The notes: generated by a model from the letters alone, not told the origin. DNA of 64,000 nucleotides from JBDUDK01 sp040002995 (GCA_040002995.1 JBDUDK010000142.1:1-64000), one strand, 5' to 3'. Positions 52,217 to 60,324 are shown, counted from the first letter of the stretch. Numbers and translations: made by a program.

Positions 52217-53691
52217 GCGATCTCACCAAACGTCATTTCGACGCCCTCTTCGACCCACGCGGCATCGTGGTGGCCGGTGCCTCATCGCATCCGGGCAAGT
52301 TCGGCTTCGTCGCGTTCCACAACATCTTGCGCGCCGGCTTTCGGAGCCGGGTGTTTGGTACCAATCTCGAGGGAGAGTCAGTACTCGGCATCGACACGGT
52401 GACTTCGATCGACGATCTCCCCGATGGAGCCGCCGACCTTGTCTTTGTCTGCACGCCAAATTCCGCCAATGTCGATGTGCTGCGCGCGTGTGCGCGCAAG
52501 GGGATCAAGGCGGCCTTCATAACCTCAGGGGGCTACGCCGAGGCCGGCCCGTCCGGGCGGGCCGAAGAGGAGAAGCTGGTCGAGCTCGGTCGTGAACTCG
52601 ACATGCTCATCGCCGGTCCCAACGGTCAGGGACTGGTCTCGACACCGTCGCACCTGTGCGCACAAATCGTCGCCCCGTACCCGCCTGCGGGACGCATAGG
52701 TGTGGCGAGCCAGTCGGGCAATTTCGTGTCGAGCTTCATGAATTATGCGGTGGCCACCGGCGTTGGCATCAGCCGAGCCGTCTCGGCGGGGAACGCGGCC
52801 ATGGTCACGGTCGCCGACTATCTCGATTACTACGGGGACGACCCGGCGACGACCGTGGGTTTGGCGTATGTCGAAGGGATCTCAGACGGTCGCCGCTTCT
52901 ACGAGCGCATCGCCGGGGTGTGCCGGCGCATGCCGCTGGTCTTTGTCAAAGGTGGCGCCACGGAAGGGGGCCAGCGCGCCGCCGCGTCGCACACTGGCGC
53001 GCTCGCAAGTGACGACAAGGTGTTCGACGGCGCGCTGCGGCAGGCCGGGGCGGTCAGGGCGGCCACCGTCGAGGAGGCCTTCGACACCGCGGCCACGTTC
53101 GCGACGCAGCCCCTGCCCAGAGGTAATCGGGTTGCGGTCGTGACAACGGCAGGCGGATGGGGCGTGGTCACCGCGGACGCTGTCACCCGTAGCCGTGTCC
53201 TCGAGCTTCTCCGGCTCCCCGACGACCTCAAGGCGGCACTCGACACGAAACTGCCGCCGCGCTGGAGCCGGAACAACCCGGTCGACATGGCCGGCGGGGA
53301 AACGCGTGACACCATTCCGGAGGTGCTCGAGCTCGTGGCCAGGCATCCCGATGTCGATGCCGTCATCTATCTCGGCATTGGAATCCAGTCGAACGAGGCG
53401 CGCTTCATGAAGTCCGGCTCCTTCTACCCCGGCCACGGCCTCGAGCGCATCGTCGCCTACCACGAGCGTCAAGACGAGCGGTTCGCCGAAGCCGCCGCCC
53501 ACGTGAGCGACACCACCGGCAAGCCCGTCCTCACCGCGAGCGAGTTGTCGTTCGCCGATCCGAGCAACCCCGGTCCGGCGACGGTGCGGGCGACGGGACG
53601 CCTTTGCTATGCCTCGGCCGATCGCGCGGTAGCGGCCCTCGAGCACCTCGTGCGCTACGCCACGTTTCTTCGGCGCCGCGGATGGGTCTGA
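52213..53691 (+). CDS. ADP-forming acyl-CoA synthetase, alpha (CoA-binding) subunit
   Basis: A 492-aa subunit with an N-terminal CoA-binding Rossmann domain (IVVAGASSHPGKFGFVAF, 19-36), succinyl-CoA-ligase-like domains and the phosphorylated histidine His260 in AAASHTGALASDDKVF. The split alpha-beta arrangement is archaeal-like; many bacterial homologues are single-chain. It is coupled to the beta gene and overlapped by the next gene by 10 bp. The substrate may be acetyl, aryl or branched acyl. Confidence 0.9.
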   Translation: MSDLTKRHFDALFDPRGIVVAGASSHPGKFGFVAFHNILRAGFRSRVFGTNLEGESVLGIDTVTSIDDLPDGAADLVFVCTPNSANVDVLRACARKGIKAAFITSGGYAEAGPSGRAEEEKLVELGRELDMLIAGPNGQGLVSTPSHLCAQIVAPYPPAGRIGVASQSGNFVSSFMNYAVATGVGISRAVSAGNAAMVTVADYLDYYGDDPATTVGLAYVEGISDGRRFYERIAGVCRRMPLVFVKGGATEGGQRAAASHTGALASDDKVFDGALRQAGAVRAATVEEAFDTAATFATQPLPRGNRVAVVTTAGGWGVVTADAVTRSRVLELLRLPDDLKAALDTKLPPRWSRNNPVDMAGGETRDTIPEVLELVARHPDVDAVIYLGIGIQSNEARFMKSGSFYPGHGLERIVAYHERQDERFAEAAAHVSDTTGKPVLTASELSFADPSNPGPATVRATGRLCYASADRAVAALEHLVRYATFLRRRGWV

Positions 53692-54515
53692 GGCGGTTCG
53701 CGCTGGCGGCCGTGGCGTTCGCAGCCACGGCGTGCTCGTCGACGAACGCCGTGCAAGTTTCTCGGGCCCAAGCTTCGCCGAGCGCGATACCCACGAGCGT
53801 GCCTACCACCACGATCGGCGCGACCTCGACGACCGGCACGAGGGCTGCCCTCATCACGACGACTCCAGCCGACTACGCGGCCGCGCTACAGCCGGTGATC
53901 GGTTCGCTCGCCTCGCGGGCGTGTCTTGTGGTCACCCGGAGTGGCACGACGCTGGTCGATCACAAGGGCGAGCTCTCGCTTATTCCCGCATCGACCCAAA
54001 AGCTCCTCGTCGGCTTGGATGCGCTCGAGACTCTCGACGCCGGCCAGGTCGACCTGGTTGGTGAGATGCTGCGCAACAGTGACAAGGACGCGGCCGAGCG
54101 ACTGCTCTCGGCGCTCGGGGGACTTTCGTCCCTCAGGGCGTGGCTCGCGGGCACGGGCCTCGACACGGCCGGGGTCGTCATCAACGATGGCACCGGCTTC
54201 GATCTCGGGAACCGGCTCAGCTGTCGTTTCCTCGTGGCCTTACTCGACCGCGCCGGACCGGCGTCGACGCTTGCGGGTGCTTTGCCGGTGGCGGGGGAGA
54301 CGGGGACGCTCGCCGATCGACTCAAGGGCACGCCCGCTGTCGGGCGGGTCAAAGCCAAAACGGGCACGTTGCAAGGGGTCGGTGCGCTCGCGGGCTACGC
54401 GACAGCGCGTGACGGCTCCGCGTTGACGTTCGCGATCATCGTGAATGCGCCACGCGCCGACGGCGACGCGGATCGGTTGTGGTCCGCGGTCGCGACGGCG
54501 CTGGTCACAGCTTGA
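53682..54515 (+). CDS. Reduced PBP4-like (S13) lipoprotein, possibly inactive
   Basis: A 277-aa S13/DacB-like protein. A signal with a lipobox-like ATAC (Cys18) is followed by a Thr-Ser-rich linker. Penicillin-binding motifs are SxxK (Ser104-Lys107 in PASTQKLL) and KTG (226-228 in KAKTGTL). The middle motif reads SDK (133-135) where SDN is expected. SxxK and SDK are only 26 residues apart, while PBP4 has a large insert there, so the inserted domain is missing. It may be an inactive or altered D,D-carboxypeptidase. Confidence 0.75.
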   Translation: MGLRRFALAAVAFAATACSSTNAVQVSRAQASPSAIPTSVPTTTIGATSTTGTRAALITTTPADYAAALQPVIGSLASRACLVVTRSGTTLVDHKGELSLIPASTQKLLVGLDALETLDAGQVDLVGEMLRNSDKDAAERLLSALGGLSSLRAWLAGTGLDTAGVVINDGTGFDLGNRLSCRFLVALLDRAGPASTLAGALPVAGETGTLADRLKGTPAVGRVKAKTGTLQGVGALAGYATARDGSALTFAIIVNAPRADGDADRLWSAVATALVTA

Positions 54516-54526
54516 ACAGCGACTCG

Positions 54527-54532
54527 TAGGCT
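54527..54532 (+). promoter_or_regulatory. -10 hexamer TAGGCT, leaderless start of LON-N gene
   Basis: TAGGCT plus 6 bases and ATG at 54539. Confidence 0.5.
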
Positions 54533-54538
54533 CCGTTC

Positions 54539-55171
54539 ATGGCGGTCCTGCCCATGTTCCCGCTCGGCAGCGTGCTGTTTCCATCGCTCGTGCTCCCTCT
54601 GAGAGTGTTCGAGCCGCGTTATCGCGCGCTGGTGCACGATTGCCTGACTGGCGACCCCGAGTTCGGAGTTGTGCTCATCGAGCGGGGGAGTGAGGTTGGC
54701 GGCGGCGATGTACGAACACAGGTGGGCACGGTGGCCCGCATGCTGCAGTGCGAGGAACTTCCCGATGGGCGCTTCACCCTTCTCACCGTTGGGACCCATC
54801 GATTCCGCGTGAACGCGTGGCTTCCCGACGACCCGTACCCGCTCGCCGACGTCGACTTGTGGCCCGACCCCGACGACGGCGATCCGACACTCGCCCCTGC
54901 GGCAGAAGCCGCGGTCTCCATGCTGCGGCGGGTCCTCGCTCTGGCAACCGAGGCCGGTGTCGCCGCGGTGCCTTCCACGGTCGAACTCGCCGACGATCCC
55001 GCCCTCATCTCTCATCAAGCGGCCGCACTCAGTCCGCTCGGACCCTTCGATCAGCAACGGCTGCTGTCCGAGCCGACCGCCGGCGCGCGCCTCGAGGCGT
55101 TGCACGCGATGCTCGTCGACGCCGAGGCCGTGTTGTCGATGCGGCTCGCGGGCGGCGACGATCAGAGCTGA
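54539..55171 (+). CDS. LON peptidase N-terminal (substrate-binding) domain protein
   Basis: A 210-aa stand-alone LON-N domain without the ATPase or protease parts. The opening MAVLPMFPLGSVLFPSLVLPLRVFEPRYRAL is characteristic. Such proteins bind substrates or partners, sometimes with roles in stress or as peptidase adaptors, but no partner is known here. Leaderless -10 at 54527-54532 fixes the start. Confidence 0.88.
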   Translation: MAVLPMFPLGSVLFPSLVLPLRVFEPRYRALVHDCLTGDPEFGVVLIERGSEVGGGDVRTQVGTVARMLQCEELPDGRFTLLTVGTHRFRVNAWLPDDPYPLADVDLWPDPDDGDPTLAPAAEAAVSMLRRVLALATEAGVAAVPSTVELADDPALISHQAAALSPLGPFDQQRLLSEPTAGARLEALHAMLVDAEAVLSMRLAGGDDQS

Positions 55172-55196
55172 CGAACCGACGTGCTAGGAAGTGTCG

Positions 55197-55541
55197 GTGG
55201 CCGACAAGGACAGGGCGCCCGGCAACGGCCTCGGCGAACAGGTTTCCGAGGTCATCGACACCGTCAAGGCGTACGCGCTGCAAGAGACGGTCGATCCGCT
55301 CCGCGGTTTAGGCCGCTTCGTCGCGTTCGGACTGTTGGGTGCCATCTTCATTGCGCTCGGCTGCCTGCTGGTAGTGCTGGCGATCCTGCGTTTCGTCCAG
55401 AGCCGCCACGTCGGCGCGTTCCACGGCACGTGGTCGTTTGTCCCCTACCTCATCGCCCTGGTTCCGTGCGGCGCCGGTATCGCGCTCGCCGTCACCCGAA
55501 TCGGCAAGACCGGCCTCGATCGACGGGAGGACCCATGGTGA
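55197..55541 (+). CDS. Small membrane protein, holin-X/phage-holin-like
   Basis: A 114-aa protein with an N-terminal soluble part and two hydrophobic helices (about residues 40-60 and 78-100), resembling the actinobacterial holin superfamily III fold; function unknown. GTG 55197 is chosen over GTG 55191 because AGGAA (55186-55190) then sits 6 bases away. Its stop overlaps the next gene by 7 bp (ATG 55535). Confidence 0.65.
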   Translation: MADKDRAPGNGLGEQVSEVIDTVKAYALQETVDPLRGLGRFVAFGLLGAIFIALGCLLVVLAILRFVQSRHVGAFHGTWSFVPYLIALVPCGAGIALAVTRIGKTGLDRREDPW

Positions 55542-55750
55542 GCATCCCGGCCCGCAAAATCACCAAAGCCGACCTCGAAGCGAAGTTCGCCGAGTTGCAG
55601 TCCGGTGCATCCCATACCGTGGCCGACGCCAAACAGAAGCTCATGGCGGCGGCGGCCGTCGGCGGCATTGTCGTCGTGGTGCTTGCGTTCCTTCTTGGCC
55701 GGCGCAACGGCCGCCGGAAGAACACCATCGTCGAGATCCGGCGCGTCTGA
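55535..55750 (+). CDS. Small single-pass membrane protein
   Basis: A 71-aa protein with an amphipathic N-terminal half (KADLEAKFAELQ) and one hydrophobic helix (AAAAVGGIVVVVLAFLLG, about 38-55) ending in a basic tail. It overlaps the previous gene and is followed after 2 bp by another small gene. In actinobacteria this type of protein is often found with holin-like neighbours in stress-response or envelope loci; specific role unknown. Confidence 0.65.
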   Translation: MVSIPARKITKADLEAKFAELQSGASHTVADAKQKLMAAAAVGGIVVVVLAFLLGRRNGRRKNTIVEIRRV

Positions 55751-55752
55751 TC

Positions 55753-55980
55753 GTGTGGGCGAAGCCGATCGCAATCCTGCGCCGCTACGGCTTCCAGCGA
55801 GGGGTTCTCGGTGGTAGCCGGCCTTGGTTCATCGTGGCCTTTGTGCTCTGGGCCGGTCGCAAGTCCCGAAAGGCCCTGGAACGCACCCCTTTGGTGGCGG
55901 CTTGCGAGGTGCTGCGGCCCGGTGACTCGATCAGGATCACGGCGCTGCCGCCGGAGCCCAAGGGCCGGCGCTACCGATAG
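55753..55980 (+). CDS. Small membrane-associated protein
   Basis: A 75-aa protein starting at GTG 55753 with a short hydrophobic helix (RPWFIVAFVLWAG, about 26-38) and a conserved-looking tail (LRPGDSIRITALPPEPKG). No family recognised. Third member of the 55.2-56.0 kb membrane group. Confidence 0.55.
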   Translation: MWAKPIAILRRYGFQRGVLGGSRPWFIVAFVLWAGRKSRKALERTPLVAACEVLRPGDSIRITALPPEPKGRRYR

Positions 55981-56017
55981 CCAGCGGGGCCGTCGTCGAG
56001 GCCACAATGGTCCGGCC

Positions 56018-56218
56018 ATGAAGGTGCTCCTGCGCAACCCGCGTCGCGAACTCGAGATCGCCGGGCCGGTACGCGTGCACGCGCTTCTCGACCGCCTCGA
56101 GTTGCACCGCGAATCGGTGCTCGTGATCCGAGACGGCACGCTCGTGCCGGGCGACGCGCTCCTCGACGATGCCGATCTCGTCGAAATCCGACCCGTGATC
56201 TCTGGCGGCTGCGCATGA
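56018..56218 (+). CDS. ThiS/MoaD-like ubiquitin-fold protein ending GGCA
   Basis: A 66-aa beta-grasp protein of the ThiS/MoaD/TtuB type. Strands are MKVLLRN, RVHALLDRLEL, SVLVIRDG, ALLDDADLVEIRPVISGG. The conserved Gly-Gly is at 63-64 but is followed by Cys65-Ala66, so the chain does not end in GG; maturation would need removal of CA. The 4-bp overlap with the TtuA-type gene strongly suggests it is the sulfur donor for tRNA thiolation. Confidence 0.8.
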   Translation: MKVLLRNPRRELEIAGPVRVHALLDRLELHRESVLVIRDGTLVPGDALLDDADLVEIRPVISGGCA

Positions 56219-57162
56219 AATGTCGGGTGTGTCGGGGCCCTGCGGTGATCGACCTTCCCCGGCACAATGCCAACTTTTGTGGCGACCACCTCGTCGAGTT
56301 GTGCCGGCGCCAGGTGGCCAAGGCAATCAGCGACTTTTCGATGATCGCTTCGGGCGAGAAGGTTCTCGTTGCGGTGTCGGGCGGCAAGGACTCGCTGGCG
56401 CTGTGGGATCTTCTGCTCGACCTCGGATACGACGCCGACGGTCTGTACCTCGGACTCGGCATCGGTGACTACAGCCCGCAGAGCCACGCGTATGCGCTCG
56501 AGTTCGCCACTCGACGGGGCGCGACGCTCGTGGTGGTCGATCTGCCCGGAGATTTGGGTTTCGACGTACCGACAGCGGCTGCGGCTACCGGTCGCGTTCC
56601 CTGCTCGGCCTGCGGTCTGTCGAAGCGCCATCTTTTCGACCAAGCGGCGCGCGACGGCGGCTACGACGTGCTCGCCACCGGACACAACCTCGATGACGAA
56701 GCCGCGGTTCTGCTCGGCAACACGCTCACCTGGAACACGGAGTATCTCGGCCGCCAGGTTCCGGTGCTGCCCGAGCGCCACGGTTTTGCCCGCAAGGTGA
56801 AGCCGCTCGTTCGCCTCGCCGAGCGCGAGACCGCCGCGTACTGCGTCGTGCGGGGCATCGACTACATCGTTGACGAGTGCCCGATGGCTGCCGGTAACCG
56901 GCACCTGCAGTACAAGGCCAGCCTCAATGCTATAGAGGCCCGATCGCCCGGCACCAAAGCCGCGTTCTATCACGGCTTCTTGGATCGTGGAGTCGAGTAC
57001 TTCCGCCCAGGCATCGCGTCGGAGAGCGACGAGGGCCTGAACAGATGCGAGCGCTGCGGGTCGGCGACCACGAGCGAGGTGTGCGCGTTCTGTGTTTTGG
57101 TCGAACGTTCGGCCGCGCACGCCCCGGTGGCCGTGGCACCCCCACGACGGCGCCGGAGATGA
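56215..57162 (+). CDS. ttuA: TtuA/Ncs6-type tRNA 2-thiolation enzyme
   Basis: A 315-aa PP-loop ATPase that activates uridine-54 or wobble uridine of tRNA and inserts sulfur. The PP-loop SGGKDS is at 55-60. The likely [4Fe-4S] cysteines are Cys130, Cys133 and Cys222. Zinc ribbons bracket it: Cys3, Cys6, Cys22, His25 at the N-terminus and Cys278, 281, 290, 293 at the C-terminus. The C-terminus carries a five-Arg tail. It overlaps the ThiS-like and trmI genes, ATGA at both ends. Confidence 0.88.
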   Translation: MKCRVCRGPAVIDLPRHNANFCGDHLVELCRRQVAKAISDFSMIASGEKVLVAVSGGKDSLALWDLLLDLGYDADGLYLGLGIGDYSPQSHAYALEFATRRGATLVVVDLPGDLGFDVPTAAAATGRVPCSACGLSKRHLFDQAARDGGYDVLATGHNLDDEAAVLLGNTLTWNTEYLGRQVPVLPERHGFARKVKPLVRLAERETAAYCVVRGIDYIVDECPMAAGNRHLQYKASLNAIEARSPGTKAAFYHGFLDRGVEYFRPGIASESDEGLNRCERCGSATTSEVCAFCVLVERSAAHAPVAVAPPRRRRR

Positions 57163-57938
57163 GCCGCATCTTCGCGGCCGGTGACAAGACCGTCCTCGTC
57201 GACCCGAGGGGTCGTCGGTATCTCATCACGCTGAAAGCAGGAGGGGAGTTCCACTCGCACGCTGGTGTGCTCCCGCACGACGATCTCATCGGGCAGGCCG
57301 AGGGGGTACGGGGCAAAGCCACGAAGGGCACGCTCTACGTCGCGCTCCGGCCGACTCTGATCGACTTCGTCCTCAAAATGCCCCGAGGGGCGCAGGTCAT
57401 CTATCCGAAGGATCTCGCGCCGATGCTGATGCTGGCCGACATCTTCCCCGGGGCGCGGGTGCTGGAGTCCGGCGTGGGCTCCGGCGCGCTCTCGATGACG
57501 ATGCTGCGGGCCGGCGCGGTGATCACCGGCTACGAACTCCGCGACGACTTCGCGAACCGCGCCAAAGCCAACGTTGCAGAGTTCCTTGGCGGTGACGCGC
57601 TCGAGCGCTACACCGTGGAGTTGCGCGACGCCTACGAGGGCCTCGACACGCCCGCGGAGCCCTACGACCGGGTGTTGCTCGACCTTCCGGAGCCCTGGCG
57701 CGTCGTGCCACTCCTCGGCGACGTCATTGCCGCGGGCGGAGTGATGGTCGCGTACACGCCTCAGATCACCCAGGCCGTCCAGGTGCGACAAGCGCTCGAG
57801 CGCGGACCGTGGATCGACGCGTCGACCATCGAGGTCTTGCACAGGGGCTGGCACATCGAGGGCCAGAGCGTGCGTCCCGACCATCGGATGGTCGCCCACA
57901 CCGGCTTTCTCACCAGCGCCCGCTCCCTCGGCACCTGA
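57159..57938 (+). CDS. trmI: tRNA (adenine-58-N1)-methyltransferase
   Basis: A 259-aa SAM-dependent enzyme forming m1A58 in the T-loop of tRNA. The SAM motif RVLESGVGSGALSMTML lies near residue 105, and the DLPEPWRVVPLL active-site motif follows near 178. Fits with ttuA, since thiolation of U54 and m1A58 both stabilise the tRNA T-loop. The ATG overlaps ttuA by 4 bp. Its stop faces the ferredoxin across 200 bp. Confidence 0.92.
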   Translation: MSRIFAAGDKTVLVDPRGRRYLITLKAGGEFHSHAGVLPHDDLIGQAEGVRGKATKGTLYVALRPTLIDFVLKMPRGAQVIYPKDLAPMLMLADIFPGARVLESGVGSGALSMTMLRAGAVITGYELRDDFANRAKANVAEFLGGDALERYTVELRDAYEGLDTPAEPYDRVLLDLPEPWRVVPLLGDVIAAGGVMVAYTPQITQAVQVRQALERGPWIDASTIEVLHRGWHIEGQSVRPDHRMVAHTGFLTSARSLGT

Positions 57939-57964
57939 CCCGCCACCGCCCCGGGAAAACAAAA

Positions 57965-58121
57965 CCTCGAAACGTGCCCGAGAGGACACGAAGTCTCGAA
58001 ACCTCGGGCAGCGCCGGAGAGGTTTCGAGGTTGCGTGACTTCAGAGGTCACCAACCCTCGAAACGTCGGGGGACGGCGCGCCGCGCCAAAAAGGCAGAAG
58101 GCCCGGTCCGAAACCCGGGCC
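57965..58121. repeat. Hairpin-rich intergenic region with CTCGAAAC repeats
   Basis: The 200-bp gap between trmI and ferredoxin contains CCTCGAAAC-like units at 57965, 57994, 58056 (plus) and one inverted at 58019-58030. Perfect 11-bp arms CTCGAAACCTC (57995-58005) and GAGGTTTCGAG (58019-58029) pair with a 13-nt loop. A second hairpin pairs GGTTGCGTGAC (58029-58039) with GTCACCAACC (58047-58056), one bulge. No open reading frame or T tract follows either hairpin on the plus strand. Confidence 0.75.
58087..58121 (-). terminator. Rho-independent terminator of ferredoxin gene
   Basis: GGCCCGG (58100-58106) pairs with CCGGGCC (58115-58121). On the minus strand the hairpin is followed within 7 bases by a TTTTT run (58088-58092 complement). 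It lies 20 bp after the ferredoxin stop. Confidence 0.65.
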
Positions 58122-58140
58122 GTGTCGCCAAGAACGCGGA

Positions 58141-58389
58141 TTATTCGACCTCGATGAAAATGCATTCGCCCGGGCATTCCTCGGCGGCCTCGATGACCGC
58201 GTCCAGCTGTCCGTCGGGGATGTTCGCCATGCCCTCGGCCCCTTGGGGGTTGCCGGTGGCGGTGGCGTAGATCTTGGGACCCTCCCGTACGTACGCCAGG
58301 CCGTCGTCGAGAAGGGTGAAGACATCAGGGGCGATCTCCTCGCAGAGACCGTCGCCGGTGCAGAGATCCTGATCGATCCAGACCTTCAT
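58141..58389 (-). CDS. fdx: Ferredoxin, 3Fe-4S/4Fe-4S type
   Basis: An 82-aa ferredoxin with CTGDGLC (Cys10 and Cys16) and CPGEC (Cys72 and Cys76) near the ends. The C-x5-C and CP pattern fits the single-cluster ferredoxins that serve P450s in actinobacteria; Asp replaces the His or other residue at the central position. An SD-like AAGGAAGGG precedes the ATG. It is divergent from the ARC gene, a placement seen in other actinobacteria. Confidence 0.88.
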   Translation of the reverse strand: MKVWIDQDLCTGDGLCEEIAPDVFTLLDDGLAYVREGPKIYATATGNPQGAEGMANIPDGQLDAVIEAAEECPGECIFIEVE

Positions 58390-58500
58390 GCCAGGGGGCC
58401 CTTCCTTGTGTCTACGGCCGATTGCCGCTGACTCCGATGCCGGCCAACGGGCCGGACACCAGAAGCAATCTACCCGGGAACAGACAACAAACTGAAGCAG

Positions 58501-58528
58501 TTGAACAACCCGGTTCGCTCACTATCGC
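58501..58528 (+). promoter_or_regulatory. Candidate promoter of the proteasome operon
   Basis: TTGAAC (58501-58506) and TATCGC (58523-58528) are spaced by 16 bp, with a 5' leader of about 30 nt to the GGGAGG ribosome site (58554-58559). Tentative; unlike most genes here it is not leaderless. Confidence 0.35.
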
Positions 58529-58566
58529 CGTGTAGCGTCCGACCATCGAAGCAGGGAGGTGGTCCT

Positions 58567-60315
58567 ATGAGCGAGAGCGATCGTCCGCCGGCGGAGCTTG
58601 ACGAGCTGCGCCAGGAGGCCGCTGCCCTCGAGGAGGAAGTGCTGTCCCTTCGGCACAAACTGCAAGAGGCCCCGAAGCGCGTGCGCACGCTCGAGGAGCG
58701 TCTGCTCGAGAGCAAGGGTCAGCTCGCTCAGGCCGTCTCACAGAACGAAAAGCTTTCGTACATGCTTCGTGAGGCGCGCGAGCACATCGCTTCTCTTCGC
58801 GACGAGGTCGACAAGCTCACTCAACCACCCGCCGCCTACGGCGTGATGGTCGGTAAGAACGACGACGGCACGGTCGACGTGTTGGCGTCCGGCCGCAAGA
58901 TGCGCGTCAACCTCCACCCTGAGATCGAACTCGAGGGTCTCGAGCGCGGGTCGGAGGTCGTTCTCAACGAGAGTTTCAACGTGGTGCTCGCGCGCCAGCC
59001 CGACGGCAGCGGCGAGGTCGTCACGATCAAAGAGGTCCTCGAGGACGGCGTCCGCGTGCTTGTCACCGGACGGGCCGACGAGGAGCGAGTCGCGGAGCTG
59101 GCCGATGCGCTCCGCGGGCTACGCCTTCGTTCAGGTGACACATTGCTCATGGACTCTCGCTCGGGGATGCTGCTCGAGAAGTTGCCCCGCCCCGAGGTCG
59201 AGGACCTCGTTCTGGAAGAGGTGCCCGACGTCAGCTACGACGACGTGGGCGGTCTCGACAACCAGATCGAGATGATCGCCGACGCGGTCGAATTGCCGTT
59301 CCTCCACCACGACCTGTTCGCCGAGCACCGCCTCCCGGCGCCGAAAGGCATCCTGCTCTACGGCCCTCCCGGCTGTGGCAAGACGCTCATCGCCAAGGCC
59401 GTCGCGAACTCGCTGGCCAAGAAGGTCGCCGAGTCCACAGGCGACACGAAGGCCAAGAGCTACTTCTTCAACATCAAGGGCCCGGAGCTGCTGAACAAGT
59501 ACGTCGGCGAAACGGAGCGCCAGATCCGCCTCGTGTTCCAACGGGCGCGTGAGAAGAGCGAGGAGGGCTGGCCGGTCATCGTCTTCTTCGACGAGATGGA
59601 CTCGATGTTCCGCACGCGCGGCACCGGTATCAGCTCGGACATGGAGTCCACGATCGTGCCTCAGCTTCTCGCCGAGATCGACGGCGTCGAGAGTCTCCGC
59701 AACGTCATCGTGATCGGCGCGTCGAACCGTGAAGATCTGATCGACCCGGCGATCCTTCGCCCCGGTCGCCTCGACGTGAAGATCAAGATCGAGCGGCCCA
59801 ACGCGGCGGCCGCCGGACAGATCTTCGGTCGCTACCTCACATCCGATCTTCCTCTTGCCGAGGACGAGATCGCGTCGTTGGGCGACGGCGACCGCGACCG
59901 CACCGTGGCCGGCATGATCGAGCGCACCGTCGACGAGATGTACCGCACCGATGTCGCGAACCGATTTCTCGAAGTCACCTACCAAAGCGGCGAGAAGGAA
60001 ATCCTCTACTACAAGGACTTCTCGTCGGGAGCGATGATCGAGAACATCGTCCGGCGGGCGAAGAAGCTCGCGATCAAACGATTGCTCCGAGGCGGGCCGA
60101 AAGGCATCCGCACCGACGATCTCCTTGCGTCGATCAAGCAGGAGTACAAGGAGCACGAAGACCTTCCCAACACCACCAACCCCGACGACTGGGCGAAGAT
60201 CTCGGGCAAGAAGGGGGAGCGGATCGTGTTTATCCGCACCCTTGCGCACGAGGGCGACGCCGAGGCCGGAGGGGGCCGGGCCATCGAGCGGGTGGCAACC
60301 GGGCAGTACCTGTAG
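58567..60315 (+). CDS. arc: Proteasome-associated AAA ATPase ARC/Mpa
   Basis: A 582-aa hexameric unfoldase recruiting pupylated proteins. The N-terminal coiled coil (about 8-86) binds Pup; two OB-fold domains follow (about 95-205). AAA motifs: Walker A GPPGCGKT (266-273), Walker B VIVFFDE (337-343), then SRH region. The C-terminus ends GQYL, with the penultimate Tyr needed to open the 20S gate. ATG 58567 follows GGGAGG. The stop codon TAG is part of the dop -10 element. Confidence 0.95.
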   Translation: MSESDRPPAELDELRQEAAALEEEVLSLRHKLQEAPKRVRTLEERLLESKGQLAQAVSQNEKLSYMLREAREHIASLRDEVDKLTQPPAAYGVMVGKNDDGTVDVLASGRKMRVNLHPEIELEGLERGSEVVLNESFNVVLARQPDGSGEVVTIKEVLEDGVRVLVTGRADEERVAELADALRGLRLRSGDTLLMDSRSGMLLEKLPRPEVEDLVLEEVPDVSYDDVGGLDNQIEMIADAVELPFLHHDLFAEHRLPAPKGILLYGPPGCGKTLIAKAVANSLAKKVAESTGDTKAKSYFFNIKGPELLNKYVGETERQIRLVFQRAREKSEEGWPVIVFFDEMDSMFRTRGTGISSDMESTIVPQLLAEIDGVESLRNVIVIGASNREDLIDPAILRPGRLDVKIKIERPNAAAAGQIFGRYLTSDLPLAEDEIASLGDGDRDRTVAGMIERTVDEMYRTDVANRFLEVTYQSGEKEILYYKDFSSGAMIENIVRRAKKLAIKRLLRGGPKGIRTDDLLASIKQEYKEHEDLPNTTNPDDWAKISGKKGERIVFIRTLAHEGDAEAGGGRAIERVATGQYL

Positions 60316-60318
60316 GGT
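60313..60318 (+). promoter_or_regulatory. -10 hexamer TAGGGT, leaderless start of dop
   Basis: TAGGGT plus 6 bases and ATG at 60325; the TAG is the ARC stop codon. It suggests dop-pup-prcBA can be made without ARC. Confidence 0.5.
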
Positions 60319-60324
60319 CGGCTT

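Noticed and set aside
55197..55541. True phage holin in a prophage
   Set aside because: Neighbours are conserved housekeeping genes with no endolysin or phage structural genes.
57965..58064. CTCGAAAC units as a CRISPR array
   Set aside because: Units are only 8-9 bp, differ in orientation and spacing, and no cas genes are near.
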